A model generated the notes under the pieces. That model had not been told where the DNA came from. It ran no database searches and worked only from the letters and a program-made list of their open reading frames with translations. DNA of 6,134 bases from the NCBI GenBank assembly GCA_003235605.1, contig QJVU01000521.1:1-6134 (forward strand). Direction: 5' to 3'. Each line of letters begins with the position of its first letter. Position 1 is the first letter of the stretch. The position numbers were made by a program, and so were the translations under genes. This DNA is from Planctomycetota bacterium (GTDB taxonomy: Bacteria > Planctomycetota > UBA1135 > UBA2386). Shown here piece after piece: positions 1 through 6,134 of the stretch.

Positions 1-1167
1 ATCGATGCGAGAGAGCTCGGCGGCCAGTGCGTCCCGGCGGCTCCTGGTTTTCTCCGCGTCGCTGCGGAGCTGAAGGACCTCCTCACCGTTAACCAGCCGC
101 TGCACGTCGGTCACCAGACCCGAGGCCCGCTGCAAGCTGTCACGCAGGAACGCGACAAGGTAGTCCGCGCTGGCCAGGTAGTCGTTGAGCTCGTCGCGGA
201 AGCGGATGTAGCTCGGGGGGAGCTTGTCATCGCTGTGCCGCTGTAGGACGCCGGAGGCGGCGCTCAACAGATCGATGGGGTAGACGCGCAGACGCCCTTC
301 CTCTTCCGCGTGCTTCAGCGGGGCGCTCATGGCCAGATTCTCGAAGGCCTGGATGATGCGCTCCGGATTGCGCTGCTCGAGGCTGGGCACGGGGCGACCG
401 TCGGGCCCCAGGTCGCGCTTGTTGGTGTCGATGTTGACCACCAGGAAGATGCGGCTGAACAACTCCAGCAACTGGTGGAACTCGGCGAACACCTGCTCCA
501 GGAACAGCGTGTCGCTGCGGACCACGAAGATCGCGCAGGCCGCGGAATTGCGGAAATCCCGGGTCATGCGGTCATAGCCGAAGCGCATGCGGGTGTAGAG
601 ACCCGGCGTGTCCACCAGCACGGCGCCGCTTTCCTCGAGCTTCGGGGCCGGCACCTCCACGTCCACCTGCCGGATGGCGTTGGGGAAGTGCTCCTGCGGC
701 TCGAACTGTTCGCCGGAGTCCTCGGCCTGGCGCATCACCCTTGCCAGCTCGGCGTGGGCCTCGCCAATGTGGCGCCGCAGGCTCCCGGGGTCCTTCAGGA
801 CCTCGTCGGCACCTGCGTAGCGGTGGACAACGTAGCGCCGGGCGCTGCCGTGGCCGACGAACACCAGGCAGGGATAGGCCGGCAGGCTGCTGACCTCGCT
901 GACGTAGGCGCCGGCGATGGCGTTCATCAGCGTGGACTTGCCGCTCTTCAGCGGGCCGAAGATCAGGACATGTGCCTGCTGGTCCCGCACCTTGTCCGCA
1001 AGTGTCACGAGGTGACGGGTCAGCTTCTCGAGGTCGCCGCGCAGTGCGGCACCCGGGATCTCGTCGTCGGCGTCGGCCAAGGCCGACAGCGTTTCCGCCA
1101 GCGGCGCGAGCAGCGGCCGCGCCGCATGGTCGAACTCCTGGCAGAACTGACGCAGCTGGGTTCGCAT
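1..1167 (-). CDS. Dynamin-family GTPase, N-terminal part (C-terminus beyond left edge)
   Basis: The frame is open from an in-frame stop at 1324-1326 down to position 1. The ATG at 1165-1167 gives 389 residues with no stop. The GTPase signature is complete: P-loop GPLKSGKST at residues 71-79 (G1), DTPG at 186-189 (G3) and NKRD at 249-252 after a hydrophobic IFLVVNID strand (G4). About 60 mostly helical residues precede the P-loop. Residues 361-389 are charged and may begin a coiled coil or stalk. This matches the Dynamin_N type of large GTPase, whose members hydrolyse GTP and often assemble on or remodel membranes. The cellular role of this bacterial subgroup is unknown to me. No strong Shine-Dalgarno is seen, only AAGG about 12 bases upstream, but no other start codon lies between the upstream stop and this ATG that fits better. 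It is transcribed away from the porin. Family assignment is firm; function is inference. Confidence 0.9.
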   Translation of the reverse strand, partial: MRTQLRQFCQEFDHAARPLLAPLAETLSALADADDEIPGAALRGDLEKLTRHLVTLADKVRDQQAHVLIFGPLKSGKSTLMNAIAGAYVSEVSSLPAYPCLVFVGHGSARRYVVHRYAGADEVLKDPGSLRRHIGEAHAELARVMRQAEDSGEQFEPQEHFPNAIRQVDVEVPAPKLEESGAVLVDTPGLYTRMRFGYDRMTRDFRNSAACAIFVVRSDTLFLEQVFAEFHQLLELFSRIFLVVNIDTNKRDLGPDGRPVPSLEQRNPERIIQAFENLAMSAPLKHAEEEGRLRVYPIDLLSAASGVLQRHSDDKLPPSYIRFRDELNDYLASADYLVAFLRDSLQRASGLVTDVQRLVNGEEVLQLRSDAEKTRSRRDALAAELSRID

Positions 1168-1398
1168 GATGAGGGTGGCCTTGCACCAGCGCGTGGGTGC
1201 GGAAACCTGTCGAGGGTGCGGATTGTTCTCGCGGGAAGGACTCGGAGATGCGAGCTGGCGAGGCGCATTGGAACGGGAACAGCTCCGAATCGAAACAACG
1301 GATTGACGGCCGCCGGATGGATTTCACAGTTTGTCGACAGGCACGTGATCCTCACAGACAAGGTTGACGCCGGCCCGGTGCCGCCGGAGCATGTTGCC
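1168..1398. other. Divergent intergenic region between GTPase and porin genes
   Basis: This 231-bp spacer must hold the promoters for both outward-facing genes. I found no convincing -35/-10 pair in either direction. A TTGACG at 1303-1308 has no good -10 partner at normal spacing. Two exact copies of GGGTGCGGA lie at 1195-1203 and 1214-1222, close to the GTPase start, with a shorter related AGGGTG at 1172-1177. An 8-bp palindrome TGTCGACA lies at 1332-1339. None of these is a recognised operator. All three minus-strand frames and the porin's plus frame are partly open here, but nothing resembles a protein. Confidence 0.6.
1386..1389 (+). promoter_or_regulatory. Ribosome binding site GGAG deciding the porin start
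   Basis: GGAG ends nine bases before the ATG at 1399, which is good Shine-Dalgarno spacing. It supports this ATG over the upstream in-frame GTG at 1378 and over the much longer open frame reaching 310. Confidence 0.55.
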
Positions 1399-2703
1399 AT
1401 GATCCCCGCTGGCTGCCGCGAGGCCCGAGCCGACGCGCCCTTCCTTTTCGCGGTGCTGGTGCTGCTGCCCGTGTGCGGACCGGGGTGCGTTGCAACAGCG
1501 GCCAGATCGTCGTCCCCGCTGAGCTCTTCCTACGGCGAACCGACACCATCCTCTGGCTCTGGCAGGCCGGCGCCGCAGGATCTCCAGCTCCCTGACAAGC
1601 GGCGCGAGCCAAGGGCGAAGGGCAGCGCACCGGACTGGGACCCGCTCACGGAACCACTGCAGCGGTTCAAGGAGCGGCTGGCGGAACGGCACATCGACCT
1701 GCAGCTGGACGCGGCGCTGCTGAACCAGTGGGCCAGCGATACGGACCGCGGCAAGTCGGACCTGCTCACCCTGAGCTACGAGCTGAACGGGGACTGGCGG
1801 CTCATGGAGTCCCGGGAGTTCGGCAACGGCCACCTGGCATGGTCGGTCCAGGGCAGCGAGGGAGTGAACTACAGCATCAACCAACAGACCATGGCCGGCA
1901 ACGTGGGAGCCGTGTCCCTCCAGGATCCGATGCTGCAGCCGGACCCGGTCATCGTGAACGAGGTCTACTGGCGCCATGAGTTCGAAGACGGCCGCACGAT
2001 CCTGGCGCTGGGCAAGCTGGACCTGTCCTCGTTCTTCGACACCAACCGGGTGGCAAACCGGGGCTTCACGGCCTTCCTGGCCGGGGCGCTGGAGAACAAC
2101 CCGTCGATCCCGTTCCCCGCGTTCGGGGGTTTCGGCGGTGTCTTGCGGACCCGCCTCGGGGAACAGGCCTTCCTCATGGTGGGGATGGCGGACTCCTCCA
2201 TGAACACGCCGGTCGCGCCCTGGGAGACAGTCGACAACGACTCCTGGTACCAGGTCTTCGAGCTGGGATTGGTCCTCGAACCCGAGGATCTCGGCAAGGG
2301 CAACTATCGGCTGATTCCCTGGCACAGCCGCTTGTTCGGCAACGATGGCTGGGGGCTCGCGGTGAGCCTGGACCAGGAGTTGGGGCGTGAGTCGCTGGTG
2401 GGCTTCTTCCGCGCCGGGGTGGGTGACGACGAAATCACGCCGATCGAGACGTTCGTCTCCGGCGGCCTCGGGATCCAAGGTCTGTTCGACCGCCCCCAGG
2501 ACCTGCTGGGCCTCGGGGCCAGCTGGTCGGAGCCGAGCCCGGCCGTGGGCACGCGCTCCGAGAAGATCCTGGAAGCCTTCTACCGCATCCAGCTCTCGCC
2601 CACGCTGCAGCTGAGCCCCGACATACAGGTGCTGCTCGACCCGACGAACGGCACCGAGGACACCGTGGTGCTCCTGAACGTGCGGTTGAACCTGTTGTTC
2701 TAG
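1399..2703 (+). CDS. Carbohydrate-selective porin, OprB family
   Basis: A 434-residue outer-membrane beta-barrel that would let sugars or other small solutes diffuse across the outer membrane. Residues 1-37 look like a Sec signal: basic N-region, hydrophobic core FLFAVLVLLPVC at 15-26, and an ATA-A type cleavage region near 32-35. Residues 36-75 are a Ser/Pro/Gly-rich linker. The barrel begins around 80-105. OprB hallmarks are GKLDLSSFFDTNRVAN at 205-220, then a leucine-rich stretch with NNPSIPFP at 233-240 and GGFGG; GLGIQGLFDRPQDLLGLG at 356-373; and a C-terminal SPDIQ...DPTNGTEDTVV run ending in phenylalanine, the usual outer-membrane assembly signal. The start was chosen for its ribosome binding site and the signal peptide directly behind it; the frame upstream to 310 is antisense to the GTPase. 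Cys26 and Cys30 sit near the end of the hydrophobic core but do not form a standard lipobox. The substrate cannot be read from sequence. Confidence 0.88.
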   Translation: MIPAGCREARADAPFLFAVLVLLPVCGPGCVATAARSSSPLSSSYGEPTPSSGSGRPAPQDLQLPDKRREPRAKGSAPDWDPLTEPLQRFKERLAERHIDLQLDAALLNQWASDTDRGKSDLLTLSYELNGDWRLMESREFGNGHLAWSVQGSEGVNYSINQQTMAGNVGAVSLQDPMLQPDPVIVNEVYWRHEFEDGRTILALGKLDLSSFFDTNRVANRGFTAFLAGALENNPSIPFPAFGGFGGVLRTRLGEQAFLMVGMADSSMNTPVAPWETVDNDSWYQVFELGLVLEPEDLGKGNYRLIPWHSRLFGNDGWGLAVSLDQELGRESLVGFFRAGVGDDEITPIETFVSGGLGIQGLFDRPQDLLGLGASWSEPSPAVGTRSEKILEAFYRIQLSPTLQLSPDIQVLLDPTNGTEDTVVLLNVRLNLLF

Positions 2704-2712
2704 TTGTTCTGG

Positions 2713-2742
2713 CGGCGCACGATTGCCCGGCGCACAATTGCC
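2713..2742. repeat. Tandem duplication of a 15-bp unit
   Basis: Two directly abutting copies, CGGCGCACGATTGCC (2713-2727) and CGGCGCACAATTGCC (2728-2742), differ at one base (G2721 versus A2736). The second copy together with the following bases can fold as CCGGC (2727-2731) with GCCGG (2740-2744) around an 8-base loop. No T-run follows, so this is not a standard terminator. It fills most of the gap between the porin and the first AIM24 gene, and it contains a TTG (2723) that can be mistaken for that gene's start. Confidence 0.8.
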
Positions 2743-2764
2743 GGCGCCAAGAACACACCTGCCG

Positions 2765-3424
2765 ATGCAGTTCCAGATCCACGGCAACCCGGACTACGGT
2801 GAGCTGACCGTCGGCCTCGAGCCAGGCGAGAAGTTCCGCATCGAAAGCGGCGCCATGAGCAGGATGAGCTGTCACCTGGACGTGAAGAGCCGGGTTCTCG
2901 GTGGACTGCTGCCGGCGCTGGGCCGCAAGCTGTTCGGCGGTGAGTCGTTCTTCATCGGGGAGTACTCGGGGGAGAACGGCGGCTGGCTGTCCCTGTCGCC
3001 CTCCCTCCCGGGCACGGTCCTGCACCGCAAGCTGGACGGCGACACGCTCTGGCTCACCGCCGGCTCGTTCCTGGCGTGCAGCCCGGACGTGGAGTTGCGC
3101 ACCAAGTTCGGCGGGCTCCGTGCGTTCTTCAGCGGCGAGGGCGCCTTCCTGATCCATGCCAGCGGCCACGGTGACCTGTTCTTCAACGCCTACGGGGCGG
3201 TGGTGGAGCGGGACGTGCAGGGATCGTTCATCGTGGATACCGGTCACGTCGTGGCCTTCGAGCCATCCCTGGACTACCGCATCCGCGGCATGGGAGGCCT
3301 GAAGCAGACGGTGTTCTCCGGGGAGGGGCTGGTGATGCGCTTCGAGGGGCAGGGAAAGCTCCTGTTGCAGACCCGCACCCTGGGGGAAACCGCCGGCTGG
3401 CTGTCACCGTTCTGTGTGGGGTGA
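2765..3424 (+). CDS. AIM24/TIGR00266-family protein, copy 1
   Basis: A 219-residue member of the AIM24 family (Pfam PF01987, TIGR00266), beta-rich proteins with a TRAP-like fold; the yeast relative affects mitochondrial inner-membrane organisation, while bacterial roles are largely unknown. Family features: the MQFQIHGNPDYGE opening, SGAM at 28-31, GGESFF at 58-63, a second beta-rich half with FSGEGAF at 122-128, VDTGHVVAFEPSL at 157-169, and FSGEGLVMRFEGQGKLLLQTRTL leading to a WLSPF tail at 212-216. No signal peptide or membrane segment is seen, so it is probably cytoplasmic or membrane-peripheral. I chose the ATG at 2765 because it aligns with the starts of the two following paralogues. 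An in-frame TTG at 2723 would add 14 residues unlike the family. The ribosome binding site is weak (CAAGAA, distant). It lies 61 bp after the porin stop and may share its transcript. Confidence 0.88.
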   Translation: MQFQIHGNPDYGELTVGLEPGEKFRIESGAMSRMSCHLDVKSRVLGGLLPALGRKLFGGESFFIGEYSGENGGWLSLSPSLPGTVLHRKLDGDTLWLTAGSFLACSPDVELRTKFGGLRAFFSGEGAFLIHASGHGDLFFNAYGAVVERDVQGSFIVDTGHVVAFEPSLDYRIRGMGGLKQTVFSGEGLVMRFEGQGKLLLQTRTLGETAGWLSPFCVG

Positions 3425-3436
3425 AGCGGTAGACCC

Positions 3437-4126
3437 ATGAACATCGACATCCAGGAGCGGGGAGCCTTTGGCTCTGCCCTGATCACCCTGCAGCCGGGGG
3501 AGTCGTTCGTCTCCGAGTCCGGCGCCATGTTCCGCGCCTCCAGCAACGTGGACATCGACGTGACCACCCGCACGCGGGGTGGCGGTGGCATCCTGAGCGG
3601 CCTGAAACGGCTGGTCGGGGGAGACACGTTCTTCCTGTCCACGTACCGGGTCACGGACGGCAGGGCGGGGGAGGTGGGAGTCGCACCTACCTTGCAGGGA
3701 GAGGTGCGTCGCGTCGACCTGGACGGGGCCATCGGCTGGGTCTGTGCCGGTGGCAGCTACCTGGCCTCGCATCCCGATCTGGAACTGGACACGCGGTTCC
3801 AGGGCCTCCGCGGTCTGCTCAGCGGCGAGTCCCTGTTCTTCATCGAGGTCAAGGGCAAGGGTCCCTTGCTGGTCAACGCCTTCGGCCGCATCACCGAGCT
3901 CTCCGTGGAGGGAGAGCTGCTCGTCGACACCGGCCACGTGGTGGCGTTCGAGGAGCGCCTCCGCTACACGGTCACCAAGGCCGGTGGCTCCTGGGTGTCG
4001 TCGTTCCTTGCCGGCGAGGGGCTGGTGCTGAACTTCAGCGGCCACGGCAGGATCCTGGTGCAGTCCCACAACCCCAAGGAGTTCGGTCGCGGCCTGGGTC
4101 GAAGACTGCCGCCCCGGGAACGCTGA
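3437..4126 (+). CDS. AIM24-family protein, copy 2 (LPPR-tailed variant)
   Basis: A 229-residue AIM24-family paralogue starting 12 bp after copy 1. It shares the core landmarks: SGAM at 28-31, a basic glycine-rich TRGGGGILSGLKRLVGGD stretch at 46-63, GGSYLASHPDLELDTRFQGL at 105-124, VDTGHVVAFEERLRYTV at 163-179, and LAGEGLVLNFSGHGRILVQS at 191-210. Its C-terminus differs from the other two copies: in place of the W-x-x-PF tail it ends with SHNPKEFGRGLGRRLPPRER, rich in Gly, Arg and Pro. No signal peptide or transmembrane segment is present. The ATG at 3437 aligns with the starts of its paralogues. No good Shine-Dalgarno precedes it, which together with the short gap suggests translational coupling to copy 1. 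The function is unknown; a distinct role in a mixed oligomer is inference. Confidence 0.88.
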   Translation: MNIDIQERGAFGSALITLQPGESFVSESGAMFRASSNVDIDVTTRTRGGGGILSGLKRLVGGDTFFLSTYRVTDGRAGEVGVAPTLQGEVRRVDLDGAIGWVCAGGSYLASHPDLELDTRFQGLRGLLSGESLFFIEVKGKGPLLVNAFGRITELSVEGELLVDTGHVVAFEERLRYTVTKAGGSWVSSFLAGEGLVLNFSGHGRILVQSHNPKEFGRGLGRRLPPRER

Positions 4127-4128
4127 GC

Positions 4129-4806
4129 ATGGACTACCAGATCCAACACAACCCCAGCTACAGCCTGTTGGAGGTCACGCTCCAGAGCGGCGAGAGCATC
4201 GTCGGCGACTCGGGGGCGATGGCCTGGATGGACAGCAACGTGCGCACGGAGACCAGCACCCGCGGCGGCATCTGGAAGGGGCTCAAGCGCAAGGTCCTTG
4301 CCGGCGAGAGCTTCTTCCAGAACACCTACACCGCCGAGGGTGGCTCGGCCATGGTGGCCTTCGCACCCGGCAGCGCCGGCGCCGTCGTGGCGCGCAAGAT
4401 GGAGGGCACCGACCTCTACCTGGAGAAGGGCGCCTACCTGGCTTCAGAGCCAGGAGTGGTCTGCGATGCCAGGTACTCGGGCTTCCTGAAGGGGCTGTTC
4501 AACGAGGGCATGTTCATCCTGAAGTGCTCGGGCACGGGTTTGCTGTTCTTCCACGCCTACGGCGACATCCAGGACGTGTCCGTGGAGGGGGAGTACCTGG
4601 TGGACAACGGCTTTGCCGTCGCCTGGGAGCCCTCCCTCGAGTACACCCTCACGCGGGCCAGGAAGATCCGGTCGTTCCTGTTCGCGGACCAGCTGCTGTT
4701 GCGGTTCTCGGGCCGTGGCCGCCTTTGGGTCCAGAGCCGGAGCCCCCGTTCCCTGGCCAGCTGGGTGCATCCCTTCCGGCCGGTGAAGTCCCGGAGCAAT
4801 GATTGA
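4129..4806 (+). CDS. AIM24/TIGR00266-family protein, copy 3
   Basis: A 225-residue AIM24-family paralogue whose ATG follows the stop of copy 2 by two bases. A GGGAA at 4116-4120 lies eight bases upstream, a plausible ribosome binding site inside the end of copy 2. Landmarks: MDYQIQHNPSYS opening, SGAMAWMDSNV at 28-38, TRGGIWKGLKRKVLAGESFF at 44-63, KGAYLASEPGVV at 100-111, VEGEYLVDNGFAVAWEPSLEYTL at 152-174, and a W-x-x-PF tail (SWVHPF at 211-216) plus a short basic extension. It is closest in style to classical TIGR00266 proteins. It departs from the other copies where they read VDTGHVVAFE: here it is VDNGFAVAWE. It ends the plus-strand cluster, 27 bp from the stop of the convergent gene. 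Confidence 0.9.
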   Translation: MDYQIQHNPSYSLLEVTLQSGESIVGDSGAMAWMDSNVRTETSTRGGIWKGLKRKVLAGESFFQNTYTAEGGSAMVAFAPGSAGAVVARKMEGTDLYLEKGAYLASEPGVVCDARYSGFLKGLFNEGMFILKCSGTGLLFFHAYGDIQDVSVEGEYLVDNGFAVAWEPSLEYTLTRARKIRSFLFADQLLLRFSGRGRLWVQSRSPRSLASWVHPFRPVKSRSND

Positions 4807-4833
4807 TGTCGGACGACCTGGACCGAGGCGCCA

Positions 4834-5742
4834 TCATCTGCCGGTCGGGCTCGCCCGAATGGCCTCCACCAACGACTTCGTCTCCGCTTGCGTGCGCATG
4901 GGAGCCACCCCTTGCTCCGTGATCCGGCTTCCGAAGCAGGGTACCGACACGACATAGCCGCTGACGATGACCGCGCATTCGAAGCCGATGTGCGCCGCTG
5001 AGAAGTCTCCATAGGCTTGCCTGGAAGCCGGCTTGATCCGGTAGAAGAACGCCGGCCTGCCGTCGCCGTCGACGCCGGCCCGGCAGCCTTCCGGGTCCAG
5101 GTCCTTCACGGTGAAGCCCCGCTCGTGCATGTTGACCGGCACGTACTCCACCAGCGGCTGCTTCGAGTCGGCGGGCCCCCTGGCCAACTCGGCTGGCGTG
5201 AACAGCGGCACGACGTGGCGGTCCAGCTTCGACTTCGGGAAGCGGCCAGCGGGCGCTGCGTACGGGAGCTCGTAACGGCTGCCGTCGGCGGAGTCCACCC
5301 CGACCTTGTGGGGGAACCACTGCAGGTGTTCGGTGATCCTGCCGCCCTGCTCCGGACCCAGGGCATGGTAGGTCGAGATCCTCGTTGGGTCCCGACGCAG
5401 GGCGTCGCGATGACCGTCCTTCTCGAGCCACGCCTCGAGACGGGCCTTCTCCGCGGGAAGGTCGAAGACGACTCCGTCCTTGTCGTACTGGGGCGTGGCG
5501 ACGATGCGCTCCTGGAACAGGTTAGTGTCGGCGGCCGGTGGAGGCGAATCGGGCACCGTTCCTCTGGCCGTTCCCGTGTCTGGAGGCATCGGGCCCTGGA
5601 AGAACGGATCCAGCAGCCAGATCACCAACAACACGACCACGCCGACACCGAGCAGCCACAGGTCCCAGCGCCCCTTCGGATCGGCTGCCCCCTGGCGTCC
5701 CTGGGGTGTTGTCGTTGGCGCGCTTGCCGTGTTGTGCGGCAT
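4834..5742 (-). CDS. Unrecognised protein with one N-terminal membrane anchor
   Basis: A 302-residue protein that I cannot assign to a family. Residues 1-25 are Thr/Pro/Gln-rich and polar with basic residues at 23-25; residues 26-44 (WDLWLLGVGVVVLLVIWLL) form a single hydrophobic segment. The rest is soluble and begins with a Pro-rich linker (about 49-70). The likely topology is N-terminus inside with a C-terminal domain of about 230 residues in the periplasm. That domain has three cysteines, at 220, 256 and 269; the last two flank a hydrophobic strand, so a disulfide is possible. The frame is open up to 5880, but the ATG at 5740-5742 is the sensible start: it sits 7 bp past the stop of the upstream Ntn-hydrolase gene, and a longer start would overlap that gene by over 100 bp and add low-complexity sequence. 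No strong ribosome binding site is seen, consistent with coupled translation. Confidence 0.75.
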   Translation of the reverse strand: MPHNTASAPTTTPQGRQGAADPKGRWDLWLLGVGVVVLLVIWLLDPFFQGPMPPDTGTARGTVPDSPPPAADTNLFQERIVATPQYDKDGVVFDLPAEKARLEAWLEKDGHRDALRRDPTRISTYHALGPEQGGRITEHLQWFPHKVGVDSADGSRYELPYAAPAGRFPKSKLDRHVVPLFTPAELARGPADSKQPLVEYVPVNMHERGFTVKDLDPEGCRAGVDGDGRPAFFYRIKPASRQAYGDFSAAHIGFECAVIVSGYVVSVPCFGSRITEQGVAPMRTQAETKSLVEAIRASPTGR

Positions 5743-5749
5743 TGCCGGA

Positions 5750-6134
5750 TCAGAGTTTGACGACCCTCGCCTCGCCGCCACAGTGGACGTTGAACTGGAT
5801 GGCAGTTTCGATGGCCTTGCGGGCGATCGTGGCCGCGTCCTGCTCCCGGTCATAAAGCTGGTAGAGGGCGCCCAGGGCATAGTCGGCGCCGGAGCCGATG
5901 GCGGCGTAGCGCTCGAAGCGGGCGATGCTCAGGTCGCCGGACACCATGTATATGCCGCTACGGTTGGCGATCAGGAACTCGGCATCCAGGTCGCCGAAGG
6001 GCGTATCCCGGTCATGGCACTGGTCGTTCACGAGGTTGTAGCGCTCCCGCAGGGCTCCCCACAGCTTGACGAAGAACTTGAAGATCGTCTTCTCGCTGGT
6101 CAAGGGGGGCGGCCGTTTGCTGCCCAGGTAGTCG
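5750..6134 (-). CDS. HslV/proteasome-like Ntn hydrolase, C-terminal part (N-terminus beyond right edge)
   Basis: The frame is open from the stop at 5750-5752 to the right edge, giving 127 residues of a protein whose start lies outside. A TTG at 6103 is an internal leucine, because in-frame sequence (DYLGSKRPPPL) continues to the edge. The pattern is that of the second half of proteasome-fold threonine peptidases such as HslV: a helical KTIFKFFVKLWGALRERYNL, a strand pair DAEFLIANRSGIYMVSGD, then the diagnostic AIGSGADYALGAL loop and helix, an AATIARKAIETAIQFN helix and a final strand with CGGEARVVKL. In this family the catalytic residue is the mature N-terminal threonine, which is not in the window, so activity cannot be judged. 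It may be a stand-alone HslV-like protein rather than HslV itself: no HslU ATPase gene follows, as hslVU order would predict. It lies upstream of and probably co-transcribed with the membrane-anchored gene. Confidence 0.78.
   Translation of the reverse strand, partial: DYLGSKRPPPLTSEKTIFKFFVKLWGALRERYNLVNDQCHDRDTPFGDLDAEFLIANRSGIYMVSGDLSIARFERYAAIGSGADYALGALYQLYDREQDAATIARKAIETAIQFNVHCGGEARVVKL

Noticed and set aside
572..1327. 251-codon minus-strand open frame overlapping the GTPase in another frame
   Set aside because: Its sequence is low-complexity Arg/Ala/Pro/Gly. The GTPase frame alone carries the P-loop, DTPG and NKRD motifs.
1332..1339. TGTCGACA palindrome in the divergent spacer as an operator
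   Set aside because: Eight symmetrical bases without extension of the symmetry are expected by chance and match no operator I know.
1399..1488. Porin as a lipoprotein through Cys26 or Cys30
   Set aside because: The residues before each cysteine (LPV and GPG) do not fit the usual lipobox, and OprB porins are normally exported with an ordinary signal peptide.
1324..2787. 487-codon open frame on the minus strand opposite the porin
   Set aside because: It is a mirror of the porin's GC-rich codons: it has no recognisable domain and is rich in Arg, Gln, Pro and Val, whereas the plus strand encodes a clear OprB protein.
4845..4858. Stem-loop TCGGG/CCCGA as a terminator for the convergent genes
   Set aside because: The stem is only five or six base pairs, has no T-run on either side, and lies inside the coding end of the minus-strand gene.
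4806..4919. Short plus-strand frame whose ATG overlaps the stop of AIM24 copy 3
   Set aside because: It would encode under 40 Pro/Ser-rich residues lying over the 3' end of the convergent gene. There is no supporting feature beyond the overlapping ATG.
5017..5760. 247-codon plus-strand open frame opposite the membrane protein
   Set aside because: No domain, signal or ribosome binding site is seen. The opposite strand has a clear membrane segment and operon spacing.

Overview
The window is about 6.1 kb of GC-rich DNA, dense with genes, that looks like ordinary chromosome of a Gram-negative proteobacterium. The strongest sign is an outer-membrane carbohydrate porin (OprB type) with an export signal and a terminal phenylalanine. 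The GTPase and porin resemble versions I associate with high-GC Gammaproteobacteria, but that placement is inference. I see no transposase, integrase, phage gene, tRNA, rRNA or CRISPR array.

Layout from left to right. (1) Positions 1-1167, minus strand: the N-terminal 389 residues of a dynamin-type GTPase, whose C-terminus runs off the left edge. (2) Positions 1168-1398: a 231-bp divergent spacer. (3) Positions 1399-2703, plus strand: an OprB-family carbohydrate porin. (4) Positions 2704-2764: a 61-bp gap holding a 15-bp tandem duplication. (5) Positions 2765-4806, plus strand: three consecutive AIM24/TIGR00266-family genes separated by only 12 and 2 bp, almost certainly co-transcribed and the most distinctive part of the window. 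(6) Positions 4834-5742, minus strand: an unrecognised protein with one N-terminal membrane segment, convergent with the trio. (7) Positions 5750 to the right edge, minus strand: the C-terminal part of an HslV/proteasome-like Ntn hydrolase, 7 bp upstream of the membrane-protein gene and so probably in its operon.

The genes form three transcription units: GTPase leftward, porin plus AIM24 trio rightward, and Ntn hydrolase plus membrane protein leftward. The porin, the membrane-anchored protein and the membrane-remodelling type of GTPase give the region an envelope flavour. No shared pathway is shown by sequence alone. The AIM24 trio is the best candidate for an under-described system: three diverged copies kept in tight order suggest a hetero-oligomer rather than redundant duplicates.

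Annotation hazard: GC-rich codon use leaves long open frames opposite real genes. The porin frame stays open upstream to position 310, antisense to the GTPase, and the GTPase itself is easily missed because it has no stop inside the window.
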